Source of the DNA: Thermoproteota archaeon
Lineage (GTDB): Archaea; Thermoproteota; Thermoprotei_A; Sulfolobales; Desulfurococcaceae
Assembly (NCBI GenBank): GCA_013154205.1
Contig: JAADCY010000134.1
Coordinates: 1-14,882, forward strand
DNA length: 14,882 bases
Reading direction: 5' to 3'
Part shown: positions 7,461 to 13,528 of the stretch, piece by piece
Layout: every line of letters begins with the position of its first letter
How positions within the stretch are numbered: position 1 is the first letter of the stretch
The notes under the pieces: model-generated
Databases searched by the model: none
What the model was told of the DNA's origin: nothing
The model's input: only the letters and a program-made list of their open reading frames with translations
Translations under genes and position numbers: made by a program

Positions 7461-8455
7461 GCGGCCCCCAGTTCCGTGAGCCCATAATAGAGGTAAAAGA
7501 CCTCTACGTATACTTCTACACTTACGCCGGCGTAGTCAAAGCCATCGAGGACATGTCTTTCACAATATACAAGGGAGAAAAGTTCTGTATGGTCGGAGAA
7601 ACAGGCTGTGGCAAATCAGTGACTAGCAGAGCACTTGCAAACATTGTTCCCAGCCCAGGCAGAATAGTCAAGGGCAAAGTTATCTACTATAGAGACGGTA
7701 AGCCTGTTAACATGGTCGAGCTCAGCGAGGATCAGTTAAGAGAGATACGTGGGAAGGAAATCGCATACATCGTTCAAGACCCGTCCAGCGCGCTTGACCC
7801 ATTATACACTATAGGATATCAGATCGTAGAGACCATGATAGATCATAATACGGTGAAGGATTGGAAAGAAGGATACAAGAGGGCAGTAGAACTACTAAGA
7901 GAAGTACTCATGCCAGACCCCGAGAAGAGAATAAAGAACTACCCGCACGAGCTAAGCGGTGGACAGAGACAACGTGCCGTAATAAGTATAGGACTTAGCA
8001 ACATGCCCCGCCTACTAATAGCAGACGAGCCTACAAGCAGCCTAGACGTAACCGTGCAGGCGCAGCTCCTCGAGCTCCTGAGAAAACTCGTCAAAGAACA
8101 TGGCCTAACCCTGTTCCTGATCACCCACGACATGGGCGTTGTTGCTGAGATGTGTGACCGCGTAGCAGTCCTATACGCTGGAAACATCGTTGAACTAGCT
8201 CCTGTCGACGAGATATTCAAGAACCCGAAGCACCCCTACACAATGGGATTGCTCCGTGCAGTACCGAACCCACAGGCAGACATCGAGAAGCTAGAGCCTA
8301 TACCCGGAACAATACCTAACCTGATATACCCACCGCCTGGATGCAGATTCCATCCACGCTGCCCATTCGCTAGAGATGTATGTAAGCGGGAGAAACCACC
8401 ACTGATCGAGATAAGTCCCGGACACTACGTTAGATGCTGGCTCCACGCACAATAA
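7457..8455 (+). CDS. dppD: ABC transporter ATP-binding protein, DppD/OppD family
   Basis: One of two paired nucleotide-binding subunits that drive import, 332 aa. It starts with GTG, overlapping the preceding stop by four bases, with a strong GGAGGGTGA ribosome site ending six to seven bases upstream. Walker A is GETGCGKS (47-54), the ABC signature LSGGQRQR starts at 166, Walker B is LLIADE with D190 and E191, and the switch histidine is in LITHD. The C-terminal oligopeptide-transporter extension PPPGCRFHPRCPFARDVC ... RCWL carries four cysteines. In mycobacterial Opp/Dpp ATPases the equivalent cysteines have been described as holding a 4Fe-4S cluster, so the same is plausible here. Confidence 0.94.
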   Translation: MSGPQFREPIIEVKDLYVYFYTYAGVVKAIEDMSFTIYKGEKFCMVGETGCGKSVTSRALANIVPSPGRIVKGKVIYYRDGKPVNMVELSEDQLREIRGKEIAYIVQDPSSALDPLYTIGYQIVETMIDHNTVKDWKEGYKRAVELLREVLMPDPEKRIKNYPHELSGGQRQRAVISIGLSNMPRLLIADEPTSSLDVTVQAQLLELLRKLVKEHGLTLFLITHDMGVVAEMCDRVAVLYAGNIVELAPVDEIFKNPKHPYTMGLLRAVPNPQADIEKLEPIPGTIPNLIYPPPGCRFHPRCPFARDVCKREKPPLIEISPGHYVRCWLHAQ

Positions 8456-8470
8456 GGAGAGGTGTATATC

Positions 8471-9430
8471 ATGCCTCAGCCCCTAGTTCATGTTGAAGGC
8501 CTCAAGAAATACTTCCCAGCAGGAGGATTCCTGAAGAAAATATGGGTAAAAGCAGTTGACGGTATATCATTCGACATATACGAGGGCGAAACACTGGGCC
8601 TTGTAGGAGAATCAGGCTGTGGAAAAACCACTACTGGGCGTCTAATACTTAAGCTCATCAAGCCCACAGCAGGCAAAGTATTGTTCGCTGGAAAAGACAT
8701 TACAAAGCTGAGAGGAAAAGCCCTGAAAGAATTCCGTAGAGAAGCAAACATAGTCTTCCAAGACCCGTACACGAGCCTCGACCCGAGGCAGACAGTCTTC
8801 AATATCATCATGGAGCCCCTCAAGACCCACGGTATAAAAGTTGATGATCCCGAAGGATTTGTTACAAAGCTCCTATACGAGGTAGGCCTAAACGAGACAC
8901 ACCTGTACAGGTACCCACACGAGTTCAGCGGTGGACAGAGACAACGTATAGCCATAGCGAGAATCTTAGCTCTAAGGCCAAAGTTCATAGTATTGGACGA
9001 GCCGACATCAGCTCTAGACGTATCAGTACAAGCACAGATACTCAACATGCTGAAAGACCTTCAGAAGAAATACGGGCTAACCTATCTATTCATCAGCCAC
9101 AACCTCGGCGTTGTAAGATACATGAGCAACCGCATAGCGGTCATGTATCTGGGCAAAATAGTCGAGATAGCTCCTGCAAAAACATTGTTCGAGAACCCAT
9201 TACATCCATACACTAAGGCATTGCTGGCATCAATACCAATACCAGATCCCGAAGCTGCTAGGACAAAGCCGAAGATCCAAGTCGTTGGAGAGCCGCCGAG
9301 CCCCATAAACCCGCCCCCTGGATGTCGTTTCGCGCCCAGATGCCCCTACGCAAAGGATATCTGTCGCCAGAAAGAGCCGAAGCTAAAAGAAGTCGAGCAT
9401 AACCACTTCGTAGCCTGCTGGCTTTACTGA
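8471..9430 (+). CDS. dppF: ABC transporter ATP-binding protein, DppF/OppF family
   Basis: Second ATPase of the importer, 319 aa from the ATG at 8471. The GGAGAGGTG at 8456-8464 is well placed for this ATG but overlaps the GTG at 8462, so the shorter form is preferred. Walker A is GESGCGKT (46-53), the signature FSGGQRQR starts at about 152, Walker B is FIVLDE with D176 and E177, and the switch histidine is in FISHN. The C-terminal extension PPPGCRFAPRCPYAKDIC ... VACWL again has four cysteines, like DppD. It is the last gene of the operon; a T-run and an inverted repeat follow directly. Confidence 0.94.
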   Translation: MPQPLVHVEGLKKYFPAGGFLKKIWVKAVDGISFDIYEGETLGLVGESGCGKTTTGRLILKLIKPTAGKVLFAGKDITKLRGKALKEFRREANIVFQDPYTSLDPRQTVFNIIMEPLKTHGIKVDDPEGFVTKLLYEVGLNETHLYRYPHEFSGGQRQRIAIARILALRPKFIVLDEPTSALDVSVQAQILNMLKDLQKKYGLTYLFISHNLGVVRYMSNRIAVMYLGKIVEIAPAKTLFENPLHPYTKALLASIPIPDPEAARTKPKIQVVGEPPSPINPPPGCRFAPRCPYAKDICRQKEPKLKEVEHNHFVACWLY

Positions 9431-9431
9431 G

Positions 9432-9459
9432 AAAAACGTTTTAATTTAAAACAATTTTT
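9432..9459. terminator. Bidirectional terminator with palindromic stem
   Basis: GTTTTAA-T-TTAAAAC (9438-9452) is a perfect 7-base inverted repeat. Downstream on the plus strand it is followed by T5 (9455-9459), and on the minus strand by the T5 complementary to 9432-9436. It separates the convergent dppF and nitroreductase genes, and the plus-strand T-run touches the nitroreductase stop codon. Confidence 0.65.
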
Positions 9460-9982
9460 ATCCTTCCAAACAATACTTGTTAACACATAGGATCTCATCT
9501 AACGGTATCCTAGGCCTAGGCTCGGGCTTCTCGTCAGGATAACCTATCGCCAGTATCGAGGCCGGCACAATATGGTCAGGCATGTCAAGTAATTTCCTGA
9601 TATCATCTATATTCCTCATCGTCTGGATCCATACCGTCCCTAGGCCCAGAGCGTGCGCGGCTAGCTGAACATATATCGTTGCATTAGCGCAGTCCAATAA
9701 GTACGAGTCCGGACTAGCCCTTTCATCGCATGCGACAACTATTGCTTGTGGAGCATTTCTCAACGGTCTCCCGCCACCATGCATCTTTGATAGTTTGTCG
9801 AGTAATTCACGATCATCTATAACTATAAACCTCCATGGCTGACTATTATGTGCGCTTGGCGCATACCTAGCGACATCCAGGATCTTCTTGATTAGATCCA
9901 TAGGTACTTTCTCCTTCTTGAACCGCCTAATACTCCTCCTCGACCTCAAGAACTCTATCAGTTCATCAGGGCTACACGTCAT
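9458..9982 (-). CDS. Nitroreductase family protein (FMN-dependent oxidoreductase)
   Basis: Small flavoprotein, 174 aa from the ATG at 9982; a TTG at 9991 would add three residues. Family features are the N-terminal FMN-phosphate motif SRRSIRRFK, the segment ARYAPSAHNSQPWRFIVI that lines the flavin, and ALGLGTVWIQ near residue 120. Members reduce nitro compounds, quinones or other acceptors with NAD(P)H; some remodel flavins or cofactors, so the physiological substrate is open. It carries four cysteines, two of them near the C terminus in the ending LCVNKYCLEG. It diverges from the metallo-hydrolase gene and shares its symmetrical TATA element, and may be leaderless. Confidence 0.9.
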   Translation of the reverse strand: MTCSPDELIEFLRSRRSIRRFKKEKVPMDLIKKILDVARYAPSAHNSQPWRFIVIDDRELLDKLSKMHGGGRPLRNAPQAIVVACDERASPDSYLLDCANATIYVQLAAHALGLGTVWIQTMRNIDDIRKLLDMPDHIVPASILAIGYPDEKPEPRPRIPLDEILCVNKYCLEG

Positions 9983-9996
9983 TTTAATCAACCCAT

Positions 9997-10006
9997 TAAT
10001 ATATTA
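9997..10006. promoter_or_regulatory. Palindromic TATA element shared by divergent genes
   Basis: TAATATATTA is an exact 10-base palindrome located 15 bases upstream of the nitroreductase ATG and 47 bases upstream of the hydrolase TTG. It is the only TATA-like sequence in the gap. A start about 26 bases away falls near 9975-9980 on the minus strand (leaderless) and near 10028 on the plus strand (25-base leader). Whether both directions are used is inference. Confidence 0.5.
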
Positions 10007-10052
10007 TCATTGGTTAGAACCACTAATATTTCCCTGGGAACGGCGAAAGCCC

Positions 10053-11051
10053 TTGGAGATAGAATTACTTGGGACGGAGAGCCTCGGCGTAAGGGGTCTT
10101 TCATGCTACATAGACACGGGTAGCCACAGAATACTGATAGATCCAGGAGTTGCTCTAGGCTATACCCGCTGGAAACTCCATCCGCATCCTCTCCAAGCTC
10201 TTATGGGAGACATAATACGTGCAAAGATAACGATGTACTGGAAGAAAGCAGACTACATCGTTCTAACACATATGCATGGAGACCACGTACCACTTTATAA
10301 CGCAAATCCTTTCCAGCTAGACCTATACATGCTTGACCACCATGGAGATAAAAAGATCATAGCGCCTCATCCAAGTATTCTCAACAAAAAAGAGAGGATC
10401 AGGCTTGCAAAAATACATGAATTATACGGTGAGAGATTGATCACTATAAAGTGGAGAGCGGGCGAGATAGGGCCTGTAAGGTTCTTTGGTCCATACAATC
10501 ATGGGCTAAGCTATACTGGGGTATACATAGTATACATTAGTGGATCCCCGTCCATACTTCATCTCAGCGATACGGGATTATTGGCTGAAAAAGTGGTCGA
10601 AATAGCTAGAGAGTACAGGCCCGACATAGTCATTACGGATGGTCCTCCGCTCTATCGTTATCTCCACGATGAGAAAACAGCTAGAGAAATCCTTAACAAA
10701 GCAGAACAGGTTCTCAATAGGATCGCTAGATATGCTGATAAGATCATTGTCGATCACCATATCAATAGGTGTGACCAGGGATATAGATGGATAAGGAGCA
10801 TGAGGAATAACGCGATAATGACTGCTGCTGAATACATGGGTAAGAAACCATTGCTTCTCGAGTCGTGGAGGAGAACACTATACCAGCTACTACCAGTATC
10901 CAATTATTGGTTCACCAATGACTACCGTGGTACGATTGTGAAGTATAAGGATATCCTCTATAGACTCATCGGTAGGATCAACGATTCTGCTCTCGACATC
11001 AATGAATCATTGTTCTACTCTCTTCTCAGTAGAGCTCTTACCGAGAAATAA
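10053..11051 (+). CDS. UPF0282-type metallo-beta-lactamase-fold hydrolase
   Basis: Predicted cytoplasmic metallo-hydrolase, 332 aa, of an archaeal family without a settled reaction. The reading frame is open upstream to an ATG at 9888, but that extension overlaps the nitroreductase gene and looks random. The TTG at 10053 gives the family start (LEIELLGTESLGVRGLSCYI) and is the only start codon after the shared TATA element. Metal ligands visible are T-H73-M-H75-G-D77-H78, D173 in HLSDTG, and the C-terminal VDHH (235-236). The segment RSMRNNAIMTAAEYMGKKP is also typical. The 3' end overlaps the opposite-strand gene by 45 bases. Ribosome binding site is weak. The family assignment is from recognition of the motifs, not from a search. 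Confidence 0.82.
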   Translation: MEIELLGTESLGVRGLSCYIDTGSHRILIDPGVALGYTRWKLHPHPLQALMGDIIRAKITMYWKKADYIVLTHMHGDHVPLYNANPFQLDLYMLDHHGDKKIIAPHPSILNKKERIRLAKIHELYGERLITIKWRAGEIGPVRFFGPYNHGLSYTGVYIVYISGSPSILHLSDTGLLAEKVVEIAREYRPDIVITDGPPLYRYLHDEKTAREILNKAEQVLNRIARYADKIIVDHHINRCDQGYRWIRSMRNNAIMTAAEYMGKKPLLLESWRRTLYQLLPVSNYWFTNDYRGTIVKYKDILYRLIGRINDSALDINESLFYSLLSRALTEK

Positions 11052-11612
11052 CTTGTCAGCATTATCTCGGAAGACCTCATCTATCCTATACAAATACATA
11101 TAGTTCTTGTGCAACAACATGTTCTTGCTCGAAAATCCCTTTATCTCGCCTGATTTTATCTTAGCTGTAACAGGAACATAGGTCTTACCCAATATCTCTA
11201 CCTTGGTCTTCAATGGTTTCTCTCCAAAAGTATTTAGAATAATATAGAGGGCACCGTTGATTTCTTTCTCATCAACATCATAGTAGACTGTGTCTTTAAG
11301 TCTGCCTGCAGGCCAGAAAAGCTGGACACCGATCCTCTTTACAGCGCGAACAGCTATCAATTTCTTCTTATCAAGACACCATTTATAGGCGTCGAGGAGA
11401 AGCTCTATAGCATCCCTGCCCTCATACGCTGGCTCAATATTGCCTTTTTCACTTGATTCTCCACCTACAGGATAAATGAGAAGAGTTCTACGAGGAGGAA
11501 GAAGTGTTTTATCCATAAAGTAAGCATCAACAAGATACTCCTTCCCGGCAATCCTGATCCTATAACACGGCACTAAAACCTGCTTTTTACTACCAAATAA
11601 CACATGCCCCAC
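11007..11612 (-). CDS. Conserved hypothetical protein, 201 aa
   Basis: I do not recognise a family. The protein is soluble, rich in Lys and beta-branched residues, with no signal peptide or membrane segment. Visible features are RTLLIYPVGGES, an acidic helix (GRDAIELLLDAYKWCLDKKK) and QLFWPAGRLKDTVYYDVDEK in the middle, and a charged C terminus. I start it at the GTG at 11612; a TTG at 11615 is equally possible. The TATA-like element at 11632-11645 predicts transcription starting at about 11613, so the message is probably leaderless. The last 45 bases overlap the metallo-hydrolase gene antisense. Its codon use looks like that of its neighbours, which supports a real gene. Confidence 0.68.
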   Translation of the reverse strand: MGHVLFGSKKQVLVPCYRIRIAGKEYLVDAYFMDKTLLPPRRTLLIYPVGGESSEKGNIEPAYEGRDAIELLLDAYKWCLDKKKLIAVRAVKRIGVQLFWPAGRLKDTVYYDVDEKEINGALYIILNTFGEKPLKTKVEILGKTYVPVTAKIKSGEIKGFSSKNMLLHKNYMYLYRIDEVFRDNADKLFLGKSSTEKRVEQ

Positions 11613-11631
11613 CAACGAGTAGTGATACAGA

Positions 11632-11645
11632 GCATTTATTTATCA
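11632..11645 (-). promoter_or_regulatory. TATA-like promoter of the 201-aa gene
   Basis: On the minus strand this AT-rich block reads GATAAATAAATGCT, centred about 26 bases upstream of the TTG/GTG pair at 11615/11612, which is the spacing of a leaderless archaeal promoter. The same block may also serve the plus-strand gene starting at 11679. Confidence 0.45.
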
Positions 11646-11678
11646 TCCAATACTCTAGCGATTACAGGGTATTAAATA

Positions 11679-12017
11679 TTGGATAAGAAACAGAAAGTCC
11701 GGATTAGGATACGCGATAGCGATAAATTCTATGAAATCAACGCTGTTCTTCATCCGAGAGGATATATGAAGGCTAAATATACACATCTAGATATACCATG
11801 TGATGAAGCCCCCGATATATTGTATGATGCGGCAAAAATACATGGAGTTAAAACAACTTGTTATAACAGAGGTAGCTGTATAGTTCTCGACCTACTGGGA
11901 TTATCAGATATAGAGATATGTATCGAAGGCATGAAGCTAGAATGCTACGATAAAATATGGCTAACTATTAAGAAAGACAGAACCATCTATCTCGGCCCTG
12001 TCAAGGTCAAGAAGTAA
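11679..12017 (+). CDS. Hypothetical protein, 112 aa, five cysteines
   Basis: Small soluble basic protein of unknown function, starting with TTG (no earlier in-frame start is credible, and a later ATG at codon 30 would remove a third of it). The start of the chain is very basic (MDKKQKVRIRIRDSDK) and the rest alternates in a beta-rich pattern. Five cysteines (in IPCDE, TTCYNRGSC, IEICIEG and KLECYDK) could form disulfides, common in cytosolic proteins of hyperthermophilic Thermoproteota, or bind metal; spacing does not match a zinc finger I know. It lies 22-61 bases upstream of rpiA on the same strand and is probably cotranscribed with it. It is most likely real, given its codon use and the lack of a competing frame. 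Confidence 0.62.
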   Translation: MDKKQKVRIRIRDSDKFYEINAVLHPRGYMKAKYTHLDIPCDEAPDILYDAAKIHGVKTTCYNRGSCIVLDLLGLSDIEICIEGMKLECYDKIWLTIKKDRTIYLGPVKVKK

Positions 12018-12078
12018 TAGAAGGAAGCTATTCTTTAAGATGAAAACAAGTACTAGGATCTATCCTGGTGGAGAAGTA

Positions 12079-12771
12079 TTGGACGAGATCAATAGGGCGA
12101 AAAACCTCGCGGCAAAACATGCTTATAACATGATACTTCCAAGCCATAACATCATAGGTATAGGTACTGGTTCAACCGTCGAAAAACTCATAGAGATACT
12201 TGGGGCAAACAAAGAGGTTTTCCAAGACAAGGTCTTCGTAGCATCAAGCCTTGACACGGCTCTAAAACTTAGATCATACGGGTTCAAAGTACTCTCTACA
12301 TCGATGATTGATGAAATAGACATATACATTGATGGTGCCGATGAAGTAGATCGTGATATGAATATGATTAAAGGCGGTGGAGCAGCCCATGTTCTAGAGA
12401 AGATACTGGCTTACTACTCCAAGGAGAGAATATACATAGTCGATTATACCAAGAAGGTCGATTACCTCGGCCAAAAACATCCTGTCCCTATAGAGGTATT
12501 GCCTGAAGCCCTATACCCTGTCTACAATAAGCTATCTAGGCTAGGCTATAAGGTAAAGATACGTCTTAGTGGGAAGGGTAAATACGGTGTCGTGATAAGC
12601 GATACAAGAGGCGCCGTTATAGATCTATATCTCGACAGACAAGTTGATCCCGTTAAGCTAGATAATATTCTGCTGAATATCCCTGGCGTCGTGGGTACAG
12701 GGTTATTCATCGGCTTAGCGGACAAGATAATAATAGGTTATTCTGACCACGTAGAAGTCATGGAGAAATAA
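12079..12771 (+). CDS. rpiA: Ribose-5-phosphate isomerase A
   Basis: Interconverts ribose 5-phosphate and ribulose 5-phosphate; in archaea it links pentose synthesis (often via the ribulose monophosphate route) to nucleotide production. Motifs are IGIGTGSTVEKLIEIL (phosphate loop), ASSLDTALKLRSYG, IDIYIDGADEVD (catalytic acidic site), MIKGGGAAHVLEKIL with the conserved Lys-Gly-Gly-Gly, and the C-terminal IPGVVGTGLFIGLADKIIIG. I prefer the TTG at 12079 (230 aa), because GGTGGAG sits five bases before it and the length matches other RpiA proteins. The ATG at 12040 would add 13 residues encoded partly by that ribosome site and has no such sequence of its own. Confidence 0.95.
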   Translation: MDEINRAKNLAAKHAYNMILPSHNIIGIGTGSTVEKLIEILGANKEVFQDKVFVASSLDTALKLRSYGFKVLSTSMIDEIDIYIDGADEVDRDMNMIKGGGAAHVLEKILAYYSKERIYIVDYTKKVDYLGQKHPVPIEVLPEALYPVYNKLSRLGYKVKIRLSGKGKYGVVISDTRGAVIDLYLDRQVDPVKLDNILLNIPGVVGTGLFIGLADKIIIGYSDHVEVMEK

Positions 12772-12825
12772 CCGATCACTCTAGACGATACAAGGGATAT
12801 AAAACTGTATAGACAATTGCATAGG

Positions 12826-12831
12826 TTTTTT
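12826..12831 (+). terminator. T-run terminator after rpiA
   Basis: T6 preceded by ATAGG, 55 bases after the rpiA stop codon and before the promoter of the next gene. There is no strong hairpin, consistent with archaeal T-run termination. Confidence 0.45.
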
Positions 12832-12859
12832 AGGTCTGCACAAAATATAGTTAAACACT

Positions 12860-12869
12860 TATGTATAAT
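12860..12869 (+). promoter_or_regulatory. TATA-like promoter of the 183-aa membrane protein gene
   Basis: TATGTATAAT lies about 42 bases before the GTG at 12907, placing the transcription start near 12891 with a short leader that still contains the GGTGGAG ribosome site at 12896-12902. Confidence 0.5.
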
Positions 12870-12906
12870 GGGTTCAATTAACGATGAACACCTATGGTGG
12901 AGCTAA

Positions 12907-13458
12907 GTGTATAAGAAAGAACACATTATTCTTGCAATAATACTCTTCTTTCTCGGTGTAATACTGGGTAGTCTCGGCAGTGAATCCCTACCCCTCGGCC
13001 TAGGGGTAACGGGGTTCTGGCCCGCAGTGGTTGTCCAAGTAGCGGGATCATTATGGCTTGGAGTACTAGGAGTCATAGTGGGCGCGATATTCCCGTTTGT
13101 AAGCAATACATATGCGGGAGCCCCCTTAGTGGCTTCTCTTCTATATCTTCCCTCGAACATAGTTCAGGGCCTAGTACCATACTTGACCTTCAAGTATTTA
13201 CACCTAGATCCATCACTACACGATGCTCGTAGTCTTGTGCATTTCTTGTGGAGCAGTGTTCTACTCAATAATGGACTAGGCGCGGCACTAGCAACCTGTC
13301 TCGTAATGGCTTCAGGCGTCCACTTATTCGCAAACCCCGTTGTGTTTGCACGGACATGGTTTCTGGGCAACGTCATACCAATGATCTTCATCGGTATACC
13401 TACGCTATGGTTTATCACACCCTTACTAGAGAAAGCAGGGATTATCATTAAGCGATGA
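12907..13458 (+). CDS. Small polytopic membrane protein, possibly ECF S-component- or MASE1-like
   Basis: 183-residue integral membrane protein starting with GTG, four bases after GGTGGAG. About five hydrophobic segments are visible: 7-24 (IILAIILFFLGVILGSLG), about 35-48, 51-67 (LWLGVLGVIVGAIFPFV), about 72-98, and two C-terminal ones around 125-145 and 150-172 (WFLGNVIPMIFIGIPTLWFI). The pattern of a FWPAVVVQ turn followed by a Gly-rich helix and a final TWFLGN...PTLWFITP segment resembles substrate-specificity components of ECF transporters and MASE1 sensor domains, but the match is loose and I would not name a substrate. It is flanked by its own promoter and terminator, so it is probably monocistronic. 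Confidence 0.72.
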   Translation: MYKKEHIILAIILFFLGVILGSLGSESLPLGLGVTGFWPAVVVQVAGSLWLGVLGVIVGAIFPFVSNTYAGAPLVASLLYLPSNIVQGLVPYLTFKYLHLDPSLHDARSLVHFLWSSVLLNNGLGAALATCLVMASGVHLFANPVVFARTWFLGNVIPMIFIGIPTLWFITPLLEKAGIIIKR

Positions 13459-13462
13459 ATCT

Positions 13463-13479
13463 GGGAAATCAATTTTTCC
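13463..13479 (+). terminator. Stem and T-run terminator after the membrane protein gene
   Basis: GGAAA pairs with TTTCC across a short loop and T5 lies at 13473-13477, immediately after the stop codon of the preceding gene. It is a plausible terminator of modest strength. Confidence 0.4.
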
Positions 13480-13528
13480 GAAGAGAATCTATTCTATTAA
13501 CAATAACAAACACTACGGTGTAATAGTT

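Noticed and set aside
8488..9048. Long open frame antisense to dppF
   Set aside because: It lies wholly opposite well-marked ABC ATPase motifs and its protein is Ser/Pro/Arg-rich without a recognisable fold; it is a by-product of codon bias.
9888..10052. N-terminal extension of the UPF0282 hydrolase from the ATG at 9888
   Set aside because: The added 55 residues overlap the nitroreductase gene antisense, contain no family motif, and would place the shared promoter inside the coding region.
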